A DNA stretch of 64,000 nucleotides, taken from contig NZ_CP048405.1 of assembly GCF_014084125.1 (NCBI RefSeq), forward strand, positions 3,596,001 through 3,660,000, written 5' to 3'. The position numbers were made by a program, and so were the translations under genes. The notes beneath the pieces were generated by a model. The model saw only the letters and a program-made list of their open reading frames with translations. It was not told where the DNA came from and made no database searches. Below, piece by piece: positions 52,811-61,392 of this stretch (positions within the stretch are counted from its first letter, which is position 1; each line of letters starts with the position of its first letter). Source of the stretch: Streptacidiphilus sp. PB12-B1b. GTDB taxonomy: Bacteria > Actinomycetota > Actinomycetes > Streptomycetales > Streptomycetaceae.

Positions 52811-53011
52811 TCAGCCGACGCCGGGGAGCTGATCCTGCTCCACGTCCCAGCCGCGCGGGGTCGGCGGCGTCGGGTGGCGGCAGCCGGGCCCCAGTGCGTA
52901 CAGCCGGGACTCGGCGTCGCTCAGCTCGCGGTGGCAGCGGGAGCAGCGCACCAGGCGGACCCCGGTGTCCAGCGGCTGGGTTCCGGGCAGCGGCACCTCG
53001 TCGAAGGTCAC
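52811..53011 (-). CDS. Small zinc-ribbon-like protein (DUF6011-like)
   Basis: This 66-residue protein begins at GTG 53011 with VTFDEVPLPGTQPLDTG. It contains CSRC plus a later Cys-Arg-His (ALGPGCRH), a compact zinc-binding pattern, with the segment HRELSDAESRLYALGPGC typical of short DUF6011-like proteins. It lies 32 bases downstream of the lanthipeptide transporter gene on the same strand and so may share its transcript. It is more probably an independent housekeeping gene. The larger frame running upstream through the transporter gene is a shadow. Confidence 0.7.
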   Translation of the reverse strand: MTFDEVPLPGTQPLDTGVRLVRCSRCHRELSDAESRLYALGPGCRHPTPPTPRGWDVEQDQLPGVG

Positions 53012-53043
53012 CGGGCCAGTGTGGCAGCCGGGGCGGGGGGTTG

Positions 53044-54819
53044 TCAGCGGCCCGGGCGGGCGGCCGGGACCGCCTCCCAGTGGCCGACCAGCTCCGCGTA
53101 CAGCGGCGCCCCGGCCAGCAGCTCGGCGTGCGTGCCGATCCGCGGTGGGCCGCCGTCCAGCAGTAGGATGCGATCGGCCCGGCGGGCCGAGCTGATCCGG
53201 TGGGCCACCGTGACGACCGTGCCGGGGCGGTCGTGGAAGGCGTCCTCGGCGCGGGCCTCGGCGGCCGCGTCCAGATGGCAGGTGGCCTCGTCCAGGATCA
53301 CCAGCCGGGCCGTCGAGACGTAGGCCCGGGCCAGAGCGATCAGCTGCTTCTCGCCCGCGGAGAGCCCGGCCGGGTCGACCGGGGAGTCCAGCCCGCCCAG
53401 TCGGGCCAGCGTGGCGCCCAGCCCGAGGCGCTCGGCGGCCTCGGCCAGCGCCCGGTCGGCGGCGCCCGGGGCGAGGTAGCGCAGGTTCTCCCGCAGCGTC
53501 CCGGCGAAGACGTAGCCCTCCTGCGGCAGCAGCACCCGGGCCCGGTGCAGCTCCCGGGCCGGGATCCGGGGCAGCGGCACCCCGCCGAGTCGGACGCTGC
53601 CCCGGTCCGGCGCGGTGATCCCGGCCAGGATGTCGGCCAGGGTGGACTTGCCGATGCCGGAGGGCCCCACCACGGCCAGGTGCTCGCCGGGGGCCAGGAA
53701 CAGGCCGAGGTCGCGCAGCACCGGCTCGGCCTGCGGCCCGTAGGCGAAGCTGACGTGCCGCAGCCGCAGCGAGCCGTCCGCCGGGCGGGCCGTGCCCTCC
53801 GGTTCGGCCCGGACGGCGGGCGGCCGCGCGGCCTCGGCCAGCCGCTCGGCGGCGACGCCCAACCGCAGGCAGGACGCCCCCACGCCCTGCACCAGCAGCC
53901 GCAGCGCCGGTTCCAGCGTGCTCACCGCGTAGGACAGCACGCCGACGACGGCGCCCGCGCTCAGCCCGTGCCGCACCAGCGCCGGAGCGGCCAGCAGGAT
54001 CAGCAGCAGCGGCACGTGCGCGCCGAGGGCGACCACGAGCCGGCGCACGGCGGCGGCCCAGGCCAGCGACCGGGCCGCGGCGGCCTGCGCCTCGACCGCG
54101 CGCAGCGCCTCCGCCTCGCTGCGCTCCCCAGCGCCCCAGGCGACCAGGTCGCGCAGCGCCTCCAGGGTGTCCACGGCCACCCGGGAGAGCCGCTCCTCGG
54201 CCAGGAAGGCGGCACGCTGGCGCCGGACCATGGTCGGCATCAGCGCCGCGAACAGGCACAGCGCCGCCACCAGCGGCAGCGCGATCAGCGGCACCACGGC
54301 CGGGGCCAGCGCCGCGGTGCCGCCGATCACGGCGGCGGCGGTCAGGGTGAACTGCCAGACGATCATCAGCTGTCCGGCCACCGAATCGCGCACCGCCTCG
54401 ACCTGCCGGGTCAGTTGGGCGACCACCACCGCGTCGGCGTGGGTGCGCGGGGCCGCCCGGTCGGCGGCGCGGCGCAGCGTCCCGCCGACCACGTCCCGCA
54501 GCAGCGCGTCGCGCATGGGCTCGACGATCTCGGCCAGCCAGGGGTAGGTCTGCCGTCCAGCCCACGCCCCGGCCACGGTCACCGCGGCGAACACGCCCAG
54601 CCACTCGGCCGCCGCGGCGGGCTGCCGACCCAGGAAGCCCCGGTCCACCGCGTACGCCAGGGCCTTGCCGCAGACCAGCGCGGGCGCGGCGGACAGCAGC
54701 GTCCACAGCGTGAGCAGCAGCACCGCGCGGCGGTTGCGGCGCAGCCCGTCCCGGAGCAGCCGCCGCACCGGCTCCCAGCGGCGGCGGCCCGGCGGCGGGG
54801 GCGGGTCGGTGCGGCGCAT
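53044..54819 (-). CDS. ABC exporter half-transporter, RamA/RamB-like
   Basis: This 591-residue fusion has an N-terminal membrane domain of about six helices (about 30-310) and a C-terminal ATPase. Walker A is GPSGIGKST. The Q-loop is present (LLPQEGYVFAG). The signature is LSAGEKQLIALARAY rather than LSGGQ. Walker B is LVILDEATCHLD with the catalytic Glu, and the H-loop is VAHRISS. It lies 13 bases after the partner transporter, so the two should form a heterodimer. The place in the cluster suggests export of the modified lanthipeptide, as for RamA/RamB beside ramC-ramS in Streptomyces. Confidence 0.9.
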   Translation of the reverse strand: MRRTDPPPPPGRRRWEPVRRLLRDGLRRNRRAVLLLTLWTLLSAAPALVCGKALAYAVDRGFLGRQPAAAAEWLGVFAAVTVAGAWAGRQTYPWLAEIVEPMRDALLRDVVGGTLRRAADRAAPRTHADAVVVAQLTRQVEAVRDSVAGQLMIVWQFTLTAAAVIGGTAALAPAVVPLIALPLVAALCLFAALMPTMVRRQRAAFLAEERLSRVAVDTLEALRDLVAWGAGERSEAEALRAVEAQAAAARSLAWAAAVRRLVVALGAHVPLLLILLAAPALVRHGLSAGAVVGVLSYAVSTLEPALRLLVQGVGASCLRLGVAAERLAEAARPPAVRAEPEGTARPADGSLRLRHVSFAYGPQAEPVLRDLGLFLAPGEHLAVVGPSGIGKSTLADILAGITAPDRGSVRLGGVPLPRIPARELHRARVLLPQEGYVFAGTLRENLRYLAPGAADRALAEAAERLGLGATLARLGGLDSPVDPAGLSAGEKQLIALARAYVSTARLVILDEATCHLDAAAEARAEDAFHDRPGTVVTVAHRISSARRADRILLLDGGPPRIGTHAELLAGAPLYAELVGHWEAVPAARPGR

Positions 54820-54832
54820 CGGCGGTTCTCCC

Positions 54833-56620
54833 TCAGTCCTCGGGGTGGTGGAACAGCGCGCGGTAGTCCGCCAGGTGCCACAGTTCGGCGTGCGGGGCCA
54901 CGGCGCGGACGCGGCCGTCCTCCAGCCAGGCCACGGCGTCGGCGCGGGCGGCGACGCCCGCCCGGTGCGTGACCACCAGCCGGGTGCGGTCCCCGAGCAG
55001 CCGCTCCAGGGCGCGGCCCACCTGGGCCTCGGCGGCGGTGTCCAGGCTGGAGGTCGCGTCGTCCAGCACCAGCAGTCGACTGCCGGCCGCCAGTGCCTGC
55101 GCCAACGCCCGTGCCAGGCCCAGACGCTGGCGTTCGCCGCCGGACATGGGGGCCAAGTCGAGGGCGGTGCGCGCGCCCTCGGGCAGGCGGCTGACGAAGG
55201 GCTCGGCCTGCATCGCCCGGAGCGCCTCGCACACCAGGGCCGAAGCCGGTTCGCCCTCCGGCTGCCCGGTTGCGGCGGTTTCCGGGACCGGGGCGACCGC
55301 CTCCTCGACGGTTGCCCCGCACAGCCGGGGGTCGGCGAAGGCGTAGGCGACGGCGGCGCGCAGCTCCCTCGGGTCGACCCGCTCCAGCGGTGCGCCGTCC
55401 AGCAGGACCGCGCCCTCGTCCGGGTCCAGCAGTCGGCCCGCCAGCGCGGCCAGCAGCGACTTGCCCGAGCCCGAGCGCCCGACCAGGGCCAGGCACTGCC
55501 CGGCCGGGACGGTCAGCTCCAGCCGGTCCAGGACGGTCGTGCCCGAGCGGCGTACGCTCACCGCCCGGAACTCCAGCCGTCCCGGCCCCGGCGGCAGCGG
55601 CAGCATGCCCGCCGTCGGCAGCAGCCGGTCCAGTACCGACGCCAGCCGGGACGCCCCGGCCCGGGCCCGGGCCAGCCCCAGCAGGCTCTGCGCGTTGCCG
55701 AAGAAGCTCAGCCCCACGGTGGCGTAGCCGAGCGCGGCGACCAGGCCGCCGGGGGTGAAGCCGCCGGTGGCGACCCCGTACCCGGCCACCGCCAGCACCG
55801 CCACCTGGGTAGCCGGGGCCAGCAGCGAGGTGTACCAGGCGATCCGGCGCTGGCCGTCCCACAACGCCCGTCCGCTGCGCGACAGTTGCGGCACGGGTTG
55901 GAGCACCCGCTCGATCTCGGCGTCCACGGTGCCGGAAGCGGCGATGGTGCGGATGCCCGCCAGGGCGTCCAGCAGCCGTGCGGCGACCGCCGCCTGGCCC
56001 TGCTGGTAGCCCACCACCAGGCCGGTGGTGCGCCGCAGGTAGCCCCGGACCAGCAGGTAGCAGGCGGGCGCGGTGACCAGGAAGGTCACCGCCAGCAACG
56101 GATCGAGCAGCCCCAGTGCGACCACCGCCCCCACCGACAGGGCGAGTTGCGAGAGCGAGTAGACCACCGAGGGCGCGGCGGTGGCCGCTTCGGCGGTGCT
56201 GCCGGTCAGCCGGGCCACCAGGTCGCCGGTGGAAGGGAGTTCGGCAGCGAACGGCCCGGCCGCCAGGGTGTGCCGGACGAACGCGGAGCGCAGGAAGGCG
56301 GTGGCGCCGGCCGTGGTGTACGGGTCGGCCAGCTGGGTGAGGGTCTCGGCCGCCACCAGCACCGCCAGCGTCACGAAGAAGGGCAGGCAGGGCCCGGTGC
56401 TGCGACCGGCCAGCACGCCGTTGACGCCCCGGGCCAGGGTGATCGGCAGGGCCAGCGTGGCCGCCGTCCCGGCCAGTACCGCCGCCGCCAGCGTCAGCGG
56501 CCACCGCGGCTGCCGCCGGGCGACCCGTCGCAGCAGCCGGTCCGCCGGGCGCAGGTCGGCGCGCGCCCCCGGAGCGCCGGAGCGCGGCGGGAGCGGCCGG
56601 GGCGGCGCGGTGCTGCGCAT
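54833..56620 (-). CDS. ABC exporter half-transporter, RamA/RamB-like, degenerate catalytic site
   Basis: This 595-residue half-transporter has an N-terminal six-helix region and a C-terminal ATPase with Walker A GRSGSGKSLL, signature MSGGERQRLGLARAL and Walker B RLLVLDDATSSLD. Here Asp stands where the catalytic Glu usually follows. The Q-loop position reads YAFADPRLCG with no Gln. Together with the Glu-bearing partner gene this fits an asymmetric heterodimeric exporter with one weakened ATP site. It follows the lanthipeptide precursor after two hairpins, which would set its expression lower than the precursor's. Confidence 0.9.
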   Translation of the reverse strand: MRSTAPPRPLPPRSGAPGARADLRPADRLLRRVARRQPRWPLTLAAAVLAGTAATLALPITLARGVNGVLAGRSTGPCLPFFVTLAVLVAAETLTQLADPYTTAGATAFLRSAFVRHTLAAGPFAAELPSTGDLVARLTGSTAEAATAAPSVVYSLSQLALSVGAVVALGLLDPLLAVTFLVTAPACYLLVRGYLRRTTGLVVGYQQGQAAVAARLLDALAGIRTIAASGTVDAEIERVLQPVPQLSRSGRALWDGQRRIAWYTSLLAPATQVAVLAVAGYGVATGGFTPGGLVAALGYATVGLSFFGNAQSLLGLARARAGASRLASVLDRLLPTAGMLPLPPGPGRLEFRAVSVRRSGTTVLDRLELTVPAGQCLALVGRSGSGKSLLAALAGRLLDPDEGAVLLDGAPLERVDPRELRAAVAYAFADPRLCGATVEEAVAPVPETAATGQPEGEPASALVCEALRAMQAEPFVSRLPEGARTALDLAPMSGGERQRLGLARALAQALAAGSRLLVLDDATSSLDTAAEAQVGRALERLLGDRTRLVVTHRAGVAARADAVAWLEDGRVRAVAPHAELWHLADYRALFHHPED

Positions 56621-56692
56621 CGTGGCTCCTCCGTGGCGGTGCGCCGGGTCCGGCCGTGGATCGGGACGTTCCGGATGGGTAGGCTGGAAGAC

Positions 56693-56727
56693 GCCGGTCC
56701 GGGCGGATTGAGACCGCCCGGACCGGC
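56693..56727 (-). terminator. Hairpin downstream of the lanthipeptide precursor (second of two)
   Basis: A perfect 14-bp stem (GCCGGTCCGGGCGG at 56693-56706 with CCGCCCGGACCGGC at 56714-56727) has a 7-base loop. It lies between the precursor and the transporter genes. A partial terminator or 3' stabiliser after the precursor gene is a common way to make more precursor than transporter mRNA. Confidence 0.7.
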
Positions 56728-56752
56728 TCTGTTCCCGCCTGTCTCGCTCTCA

Positions 56753-56772
56753 GCGGGCCGCGCGCGGCCCGC
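56753..56772 (-). terminator. Hairpin immediately downstream of the lanthipeptide precursor (first of two)
   Basis: A perfect 20-base self-complementary sequence (10-bp arms, GCGGGCCGCG and its complement) starts 9 bases after the precursor stop on the minus strand. With the next hairpin at 56693-56727 it makes a double stem-loop in the 161-base gap before the transporter gene. Confidence 0.65.
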
Positions 56773-56781
56773 GGGAGGGAA

Positions 56782-56907
56782 CTACAGGCACAGCAGGGTG
56801 CTGACGGTGCTGTTGGTGCAGTTGACGGCGCTCAGGGTGCTGAGCACGGACTGGTACTCGGTGCTCTCCTCGGGGGATTCGAGCGCCTGCAGGCTGAGGA
56901 TGGACAT
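56782..56907 (-). CDS. ramS: Class III lanthipeptide precursor peptide (SapB/AmfS-like)
   Basis: This 41-residue peptide is too short for normal gene calling. The leader starts MSILSLQALESPEE; its ILSLQ matches the hydrophobic [I/L]xxLQ recognition motif of class III leaders such as RamS and AmfS. The core (about 20-41) contains two Ser-x2-Ser-x3-Cys motifs: Ser23, Ser26, Cys30 and Ser33, Ser36, Cys40, ending Leu41. These are the same spacings as in SapB and predict two labionin- or lanthionine-type rings. Thr and Asn fill the gap between rings. ATG 56907 has GGGAG upstream. The gene sits between the LanKC synthetase and the two exporter genes, the ramCSAB order. The mature peptide is expected to be an amphiphilic surfactant aiding aerial growth, by analogy only. 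Confidence 0.88.
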   Translation of the reverse strand: MSILSLQALESPEESTEYQSVLSTLSAVNCTNSTVSTLLCL

Positions 56908-57031
56908 GATGGTCTCCCAACGGTCGGTGGTGCTGGTTTCCCGGCAGGGCTGCCGGAACTCGTGGGCGGCGGCGGGTGCCGTCGCGGTGGGGATCGGCCC
57001 GGTGGGGCCGTGGCCGCGGCGCGGTGGGCGC

Positions 57032-59563
57032 TCAGCGGGCCGCGGGGGAGGGCGTCCAGAAGGGCAGCGCGGGGACGTCCGCCAGTGCGGCGCCGACGCC
57101 CAGCAGCACCCCGGCCGAACCGGTGGCCAGGTCCATCGACAGTCGCAGCAACTGCTCTCCGGGGAAGGCGACATGGCCCTGGTAGGGCACCATGTGCCAG
57201 GTCAGCCGCTGAATGTGACGGCGGATCACCGACCGGTGCCGGGCGGTGCCGTCCTGCAGCTGGGCCAGGTGGGCGATCAGCCCCGCGCGGCCGTTGAACA
57301 GCCCGGACTGGACCACGAACTCGGGCTCGGCGGCCCGCCGGATCTGCTCCAGGCTCTGCCGCCAGGGCTCCTCGGGACGGTACGCCAGGTAGTCGTGCAG
57401 CACCGCGCCGATCCCGGCGCTGCCGGACTCCAGGTAGGGCAGCACCCGTGCGCCCTCGTCCACCTGGAGCGTGCCGTCCTCGGCGACCACGCAGCGGGCC
57501 AGGTCGCGGTCGAGCGCCTCCCGGGCCAGGTCGAGCAGGCCGGTGTCGCCGGTGCGCTCGAACAGCCGCAGGAAGAACAGGGCCGCGCCGCTGCCGCCGC
57601 GCATCAGTCCCGCCGCCGCCCGGCCGCCGGCCGTGGGCGGCGGGCCGCCGCCCAGCCGGTCGGCGACGTCCGTGGCGGCGTCCAGCAGCCCGCGCTCGCC
57701 GGTGCTCCCGGCGAAGTGCAGCAGGGTCAGCCCGACTCCGGGCAGGCCGCCGGCCAGATCGCTGCCCGGGTCCTCCGCCACCCGGTCCAGCAGCTGGTCC
57801 AGCAGGTTCAGCGCCTCCTTGCCGCGCCCCAGCAGGTCCAGGGCGTAGGCGACGCCGTGCGAGCCGAGGTACAGACCGGGCCGCGCGCGCTCCCGCCCGA
57901 CGGCGTCCACCAGCCACTGCACATGCTCCGGATCCGCCCCGGCGCCCGCCACGGACAGGGCGTACAAGACCCCGGCCGCGCCGTAGGCCAGGCCCAGCGG
58001 GCTGTGGGTGAACTGGCCGGGATCGCCGGGGAACAGCCGGTCGGCGCGTTCCGGGGTGGCGCTGGCGGTGATGGCGGCGGCCAGCGAGTCGCGCAGGTGC
58101 GGCCAGCTCGCCGGATCGCCGTCCAGCAGCAGCTCCAGCCGGGCGGACCGCTCCGGCTGTCGGCCTGACGCCGGATCCGCCGGGGCGCCCGGCTCCGTGG
58201 TCAGGCCGAAGCGTCGGCGCGCGGCCCGGGCGAGCTCGGGCGCCTTGCCCGGGTCCAGCGCGATCAGCGGCACCAGCGGCAGGAAGATCCACAGCCGCAG
58301 CGCGGCCAGCGCGTACTCGTCCACGGCGTAGCCGGTGACGTCGGCCGGGGCGGCGAAGCCGGCCGCTCCCAGCGCCGGACGGAGGAACTCGTCGGCGGGG
58401 GAGGCCAGTTCGAAGTCGATGAAGGCCACCCGGCCGTCCGGGCGGACGATCAGGTTGCGCGGGTGGAGGTCGCCGAAGACCACGCCCCGGGCGTGGATGG
58501 CCCGCAGCCCCTCCTCGACGGCCGCCATCACCCGCAGTGCCTCCTCGCGGTAGGCGGCCACCGTGTGCTCGTCGGTGTCGGGGTGGACCAGCGGGTACCG
58601 CTGCCCGAACCAGAGGTTCAGCGGGACGCCCTCGATGTACTCCTGCACCAGGAAGTCGTGCTCCCAGGCGGTGAGGTGGCCCAGCTCCTCGGGGACGGCG
58701 TCCACGCCGCGCAGCCGCCGCAGGATGTCCCGCTCGCGGCCGAGGCGGCACACCGCGTCCTCGCCGCGCTGGTCGAGTCCGGCGTGCGGACGGGCCTCCT
58801 TGAGGATGACCCGCTGCTCCCCGCCGAGCGGCACGGCCAGGTAGATGCCGCCGCCGTTGGAGAAGTGCAGGGCGCGCTCGATGGTGTAGGGGAAGGCGGC
58901 CGTGCTGTCGGTGCCGTGGCCGGCCAGCGCCGGGGCCAGCACCTCCGGCACCGGGGCCCACGGCGGCACCTCGAAGACCGCGCGGCGCACGTCCGGGCGC
59001 AGCCGTCCGGAGGGCTCGCGCAGCGCCAGCACCAGTTCGCCGGTCTCGGAGCGGCAGTACAGCTCGGTGAATCCGCCGTAGCGCAGGTACAGCGGACCGC
59101 TGCCCCAGCGCAGGTCGCTGAGGATGTACGGTCCCGGCTGCCCCTCCAGTGCGGTGCCCAGGTCGTCCAGACATCGGCGCAGGACCTCGTCGTCGACCGG
59201 GTAGAGGGCCATGAACTTGCCGCTGGAGCCTCGGGCGGCGTACTTGCCGTTCTGCGTCTGCACCAGCGCCGGGCTGCGCAGGAACTTGAACGCCACCCGG
59301 TGTTCGAAGCAGTAGGCGCGGACGACGGCCAGGATCTCCTCGGCGTTGCCCAGGCAGGCGGAGACGTGGATCTTCCAGCCCTGGTCGGGCAGGGCCTGTC
59401 CGACCGGGTGGAGGGCGACCCACACCTCCTGCGGGTTGCGCAGCCAGCCCTGCGGCAGCGGCTCGACCGCCGCCGGGAACTCCTCGACCGCGCTCCAGCG
59501 GACCGGTGAGTCGTAGAACAGTCTGTCGGCATAGGAGTATGCCTCGTACCGCATGTCCATCAT
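57032..59563 (-). CDS. ramC: Class III lanthipeptide synthetase (LanKC, RamC/AmfT-like)
   Basis: This 843-residue tri-functional enzyme phosphorylates Ser/Thr of the precursor, eliminates phosphate to dehydro-residues and cyclises them with Cys. The lyase-like N-terminus spans about 1-200 (MRYEAYSYADRLFYDSPVRW region). The Ser/Thr-kinase-like domain covers about 215-440, with VILKEARPHAG (Lys), FLVQEYIEGVPLN, the catalytic loop GVVFGDLHPRN near 362 and IDFELA near 382 (Glu in place of Gly of DFG). The LanC-like cyclase domain covers about 510-843 and lacks the zinc Cys-Cys-His set, the mark of class III. ATG 59563 follows GAGGGGAC. The precursor gene begins 124 bases downstream. Confidence 0.95.
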   Translation of the reverse strand: MMDMRYEAYSYADRLFYDSPVRWSAVEEFPAAVEPLPQGWLRNPQEVWVALHPVGQALPDQGWKIHVSACLGNAEEILAVVRAYCFEHRVAFKFLRSPALVQTQNGKYAARGSSGKFMALYPVDDEVLRRCLDDLGTALEGQPGPYILSDLRWGSGPLYLRYGGFTELYCRSETGELVLALREPSGRLRPDVRRAVFEVPPWAPVPEVLAPALAGHGTDSTAAFPYTIERALHFSNGGGIYLAVPLGGEQRVILKEARPHAGLDQRGEDAVCRLGRERDILRRLRGVDAVPEELGHLTAWEHDFLVQEYIEGVPLNLWFGQRYPLVHPDTDEHTVAAYREEALRVMAAVEEGLRAIHARGVVFGDLHPRNLIVRPDGRVAFIDFELASPADEFLRPALGAAGFAAPADVTGYAVDEYALAALRLWIFLPLVPLIALDPGKAPELARAARRRFGLTTEPGAPADPASGRQPERSARLELLLDGDPASWPHLRDSLAAAITASATPERADRLFPGDPGQFTHSPLGLAYGAAGVLYALSVAGAGADPEHVQWLVDAVGRERARPGLYLGSHGVAYALDLLGRGKEALNLLDQLLDRVAEDPGSDLAGGLPGVGLTLLHFAGSTGERGLLDAATDVADRLGGGPPPTAGGRAAAGLMRGGSGAALFFLRLFERTGDTGLLDLAREALDRDLARCVVAEDGTLQVDEGARVLPYLESGSAGIGAVLHDYLAYRPEEPWRQSLEQIRRAAEPEFVVQSGLFNGRAGLIAHLAQLQDGTARHRSVIRRHIQRLTWHMVPYQGHVAFPGEQLLRLSMDLATGSAGVLLGVGAALADVPALPFWTPSPAAR

Positions 59564-59918
59564 GGGTCCCCTCGCACCAGAATGGGCGTGCCCGCCCCGC
59601 CGCACATGCGGCTGCGCCGCCGCCGGTCCGCCTGTCGGGCCTTCGCCCGCATCCGCGACCGCCGGGGCCGGCCGGATCGCAGCAGCCGTCGGGGGCGGCT
59701 GCGACCGCCACTCAGCAAGGTAGGGGTCCGCCGGGCGGCCCCGACAGGGCGTGTGCGCAGCGCATCGTCCGCCCCCTGGCGCATGCCGGAGGCACTTCCC
59801 CGGGGCCGCACGCCGAAGCGGACGCCGGATCGGGCTCCGGCGGCGCGCGCCGGTCCCGCGCGCCCGGACGCCCCTGCCGTCCGTTCCGGCGGGCGGCCGG
59901 TCAGGTCCGGGGCGGCCG
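59564..59918. promoter_or_regulatory. 355-base region upstream of the lanthipeptide operon
   Basis: This stretch should carry the promoter of ramC-ramS and the 3' end of the upstream stress-protein transcript. Open frames here (for example 59582-59974) encode only Arg/Pro-rich shadow sequence. A TACCTT element on the minus strand near 59719 could be a -10 box. No RamR-like response-regulator gene is found in this window, so the activator, if any, lies elsewhere. Confidence 0.45.
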
Positions 59919-60803
59919 TCAGACCGGGACGACCACGACCGGGCAGTGGGCGTGGTGCAGCACCCGGCTGGTGACCCGCCCCAGCGGCAGTGCGAGCACG
60001 CCGCGGTGGCGGCGCGCGCCGACCACCACCAGGCCGGCCGGCTCCGAGGCGGCGACCAGCGCGGCCTCCGGCTCGTCCAGCCCCACCGCGGTGGCCACCG
60101 GCACCTCGGGGTACGCCTTGCGGGCGGCGGCCAGCGCCGCCTCCAGCTCCTCCGCCTCGCGCAGGTTGCGTTCGGCCTCCTCGTCCGGTGGGACCGCCAT
60201 GTGCCCCGGGTACACCTGGGGGGCCATCCAGGTCCGGATGGCGTGCACCGGCGCGCCGCGGCGCTCGGCCTCGGCGAAGGCGAACTCGACCGGCGCGGCG
60301 TCCTCGTCGGAGGCGACCCCGACCACGACCGGGCCCTGTTCGGGCGCCGCGCCGCCGTCCGGGGTGGGGCGCACCACGGTCACCGGGCAGCGCGCGTGCG
60401 CGACCAGCGCCTGGCTCACCGAGCCGAGGACCAGCGAGGCGAACCGGTTCATCCCCCGCGAGCCGACCACCACCAGCGCGGCCCGCTCGGAGCGCTCCAC
60501 CAGCCCGGCCACCGGGCCTTCGGTGACCAGCTCGGTGGTCACCACCAGGCCGGGGCAGCGCTCCCGGGCCCGGTCGGCGTAGGCCGCCAGCAGGTCGACG
60601 GCGGGCACCCGGGCCGCGGTCTCTGCCTGCTCCGGGTCCTGGCCCGCGCGGCGCAGCTTGGCACCGCTGACCGCGTGCACGATGTGCAGTTCGGCCTCCC
60701 GCATCGCGGCCGTGTCGGCGGCCAGATCCAGGGCCCGCTCGGCGAGCGGGGAGCCGTCGACGCCCGCGACGACGGGCGATCCGGGGGTGTAGGGGCGGTT
60801 CAT
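59919..60803 (-). CDS. Tandem universal stress protein (two UspA domains)
   Basis: This 294-residue cytosolic protein has two UspA domains. The first starts VVAGVDGSPLAERAL and ends with the ATP-binding loop VVVGSRGMNRFASLVLGSVS. The second starts GPVVVGVASDEDAAP and ends VVVGARRHRGVLALPLGRVT, a version with altered ATP-loop residues. Tandem Usp proteins are widespread in actinobacteria and linked to hypoxia or dormancy. The ATG follows AAGGAGA. It is upstream of the lanthipeptide operon in the same direction but separated by 355 bases. Confidence 0.93.
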   Translation of the reverse strand: MNRPYTPGSPVVAGVDGSPLAERALDLAADTAAMREAELHIVHAVSGAKLRRAGQDPEQAETAARVPAVDLLAAYADRARERCPGLVVTTELVTEGPVAGLVERSERAALVVVGSRGMNRFASLVLGSVSQALVAHARCPVTVVRPTPDGGAAPEQGPVVVGVASDEDAAPVEFAFAEAERRGAPVHAIRTWMAPQVYPGHMAVPPDEEAERNLREAEELEAALAAARKAYPEVPVATAVGLDEPEAALVAASEPAGLVVVGARRHRGVLALPLGRVTSRVLHHAHCPVVVVPV

Positions 60804-60940
60804 GGCTGTCTCCTTGCCGGTGCTGGGTGGGACCGGTCACGCGGCTGCACCCGGAACGGGCTGCGCCCCGTACTTCCACTGTGCCCGCGAATCCCGGTGC
60901 TCGCACAGGCCCGTCCGGCCCCACCCGTCACCCGGCGGGC

Positions 60941-61342
60941 TCAGTTGAGCAGCTTGTCCTTGGCCCGCTGGAACTCCTGCTCGGTGATGGCCCCGGACGC
61001 CTTGAGATCGGCCAGCCGGGCCAGTTCGTCGACGTGGCCGGCCGCCCCGGCGGCTGAGGGCCCCGCGGCGTCCCGGACGTACTGCTTGAACGCCGCGTCG
61101 GCCTTCTGGGCCTGCTCCAGGTCGCGCTGGCCCATGGAGCGGCCACGGAAGATGACGTACAGCAGCACGCCCAGGAACGGCAGGATGATCACCAGCACGA
61201 TCCAGCCCGCCTTGCCCCAGCCGCTCATGTCGTGGCTGCGGAAGATGTCCGCGAGCACCTTGAAGAGCAGGAAGAACCACAGGATCCACAGGAACAGCTC
61301 GAGCATGGTCCAGAAGATGTCCAGCAACGGATAGTTCGTCAT
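60941..61342 (-). CDS. SHOCT domain membrane protein with PLDc_N-like N-terminus
   Basis: This 133-residue protein has two membrane helices (about 8-30, LELFLWILWFFLLFKVLADI, and 44-65, GWIVLVIILPFLGVLLYVIF) around the motif RSHDMSGWGKAGW. That is the PLDc_N-like layout. The C-terminus is a SHOCT helix pair (LARLADLKASGAITEQEFQRAKDKLL), common in small actinobacterial membrane proteins. I prefer ATG 61342 over the GTG at 61348 because GGCGGGAG is then well spaced. The role is unknown. Confidence 0.9.
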   Translation of the reverse strand: MTNYPLLDIFWTMLELFLWILWFFLLFKVLADIFRSHDMSGWGKAGWIVLVIILPFLGVLLYVIFRGRSMGQRDLEQAQKADAAFKQYVRDAAGPSAAGAAGHVDELARLADLKASGAITEQEFQRAKDKLLN

Positions 61343-61392
61343 GGTCACTCCCGCCGTTCGGCCCGCAGCAGTGAGCGGGCTGTCGAAACAGG

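Noticed and set aside
59582-59974. Plus-strand frame upstream of the lanthipeptide operon, considered as a possible second precursor or regulator
   Set aside because: It is an Arg/Pro-rich random-like translation, with no leader motif, no HTH and no ribosome site.
60804-60940. GACCGGTC palindrome upstream of the Usp gene considered as a DevR/OsdR box
   Set aside because: Only a short core matches and the rest of the expected motif is absent.
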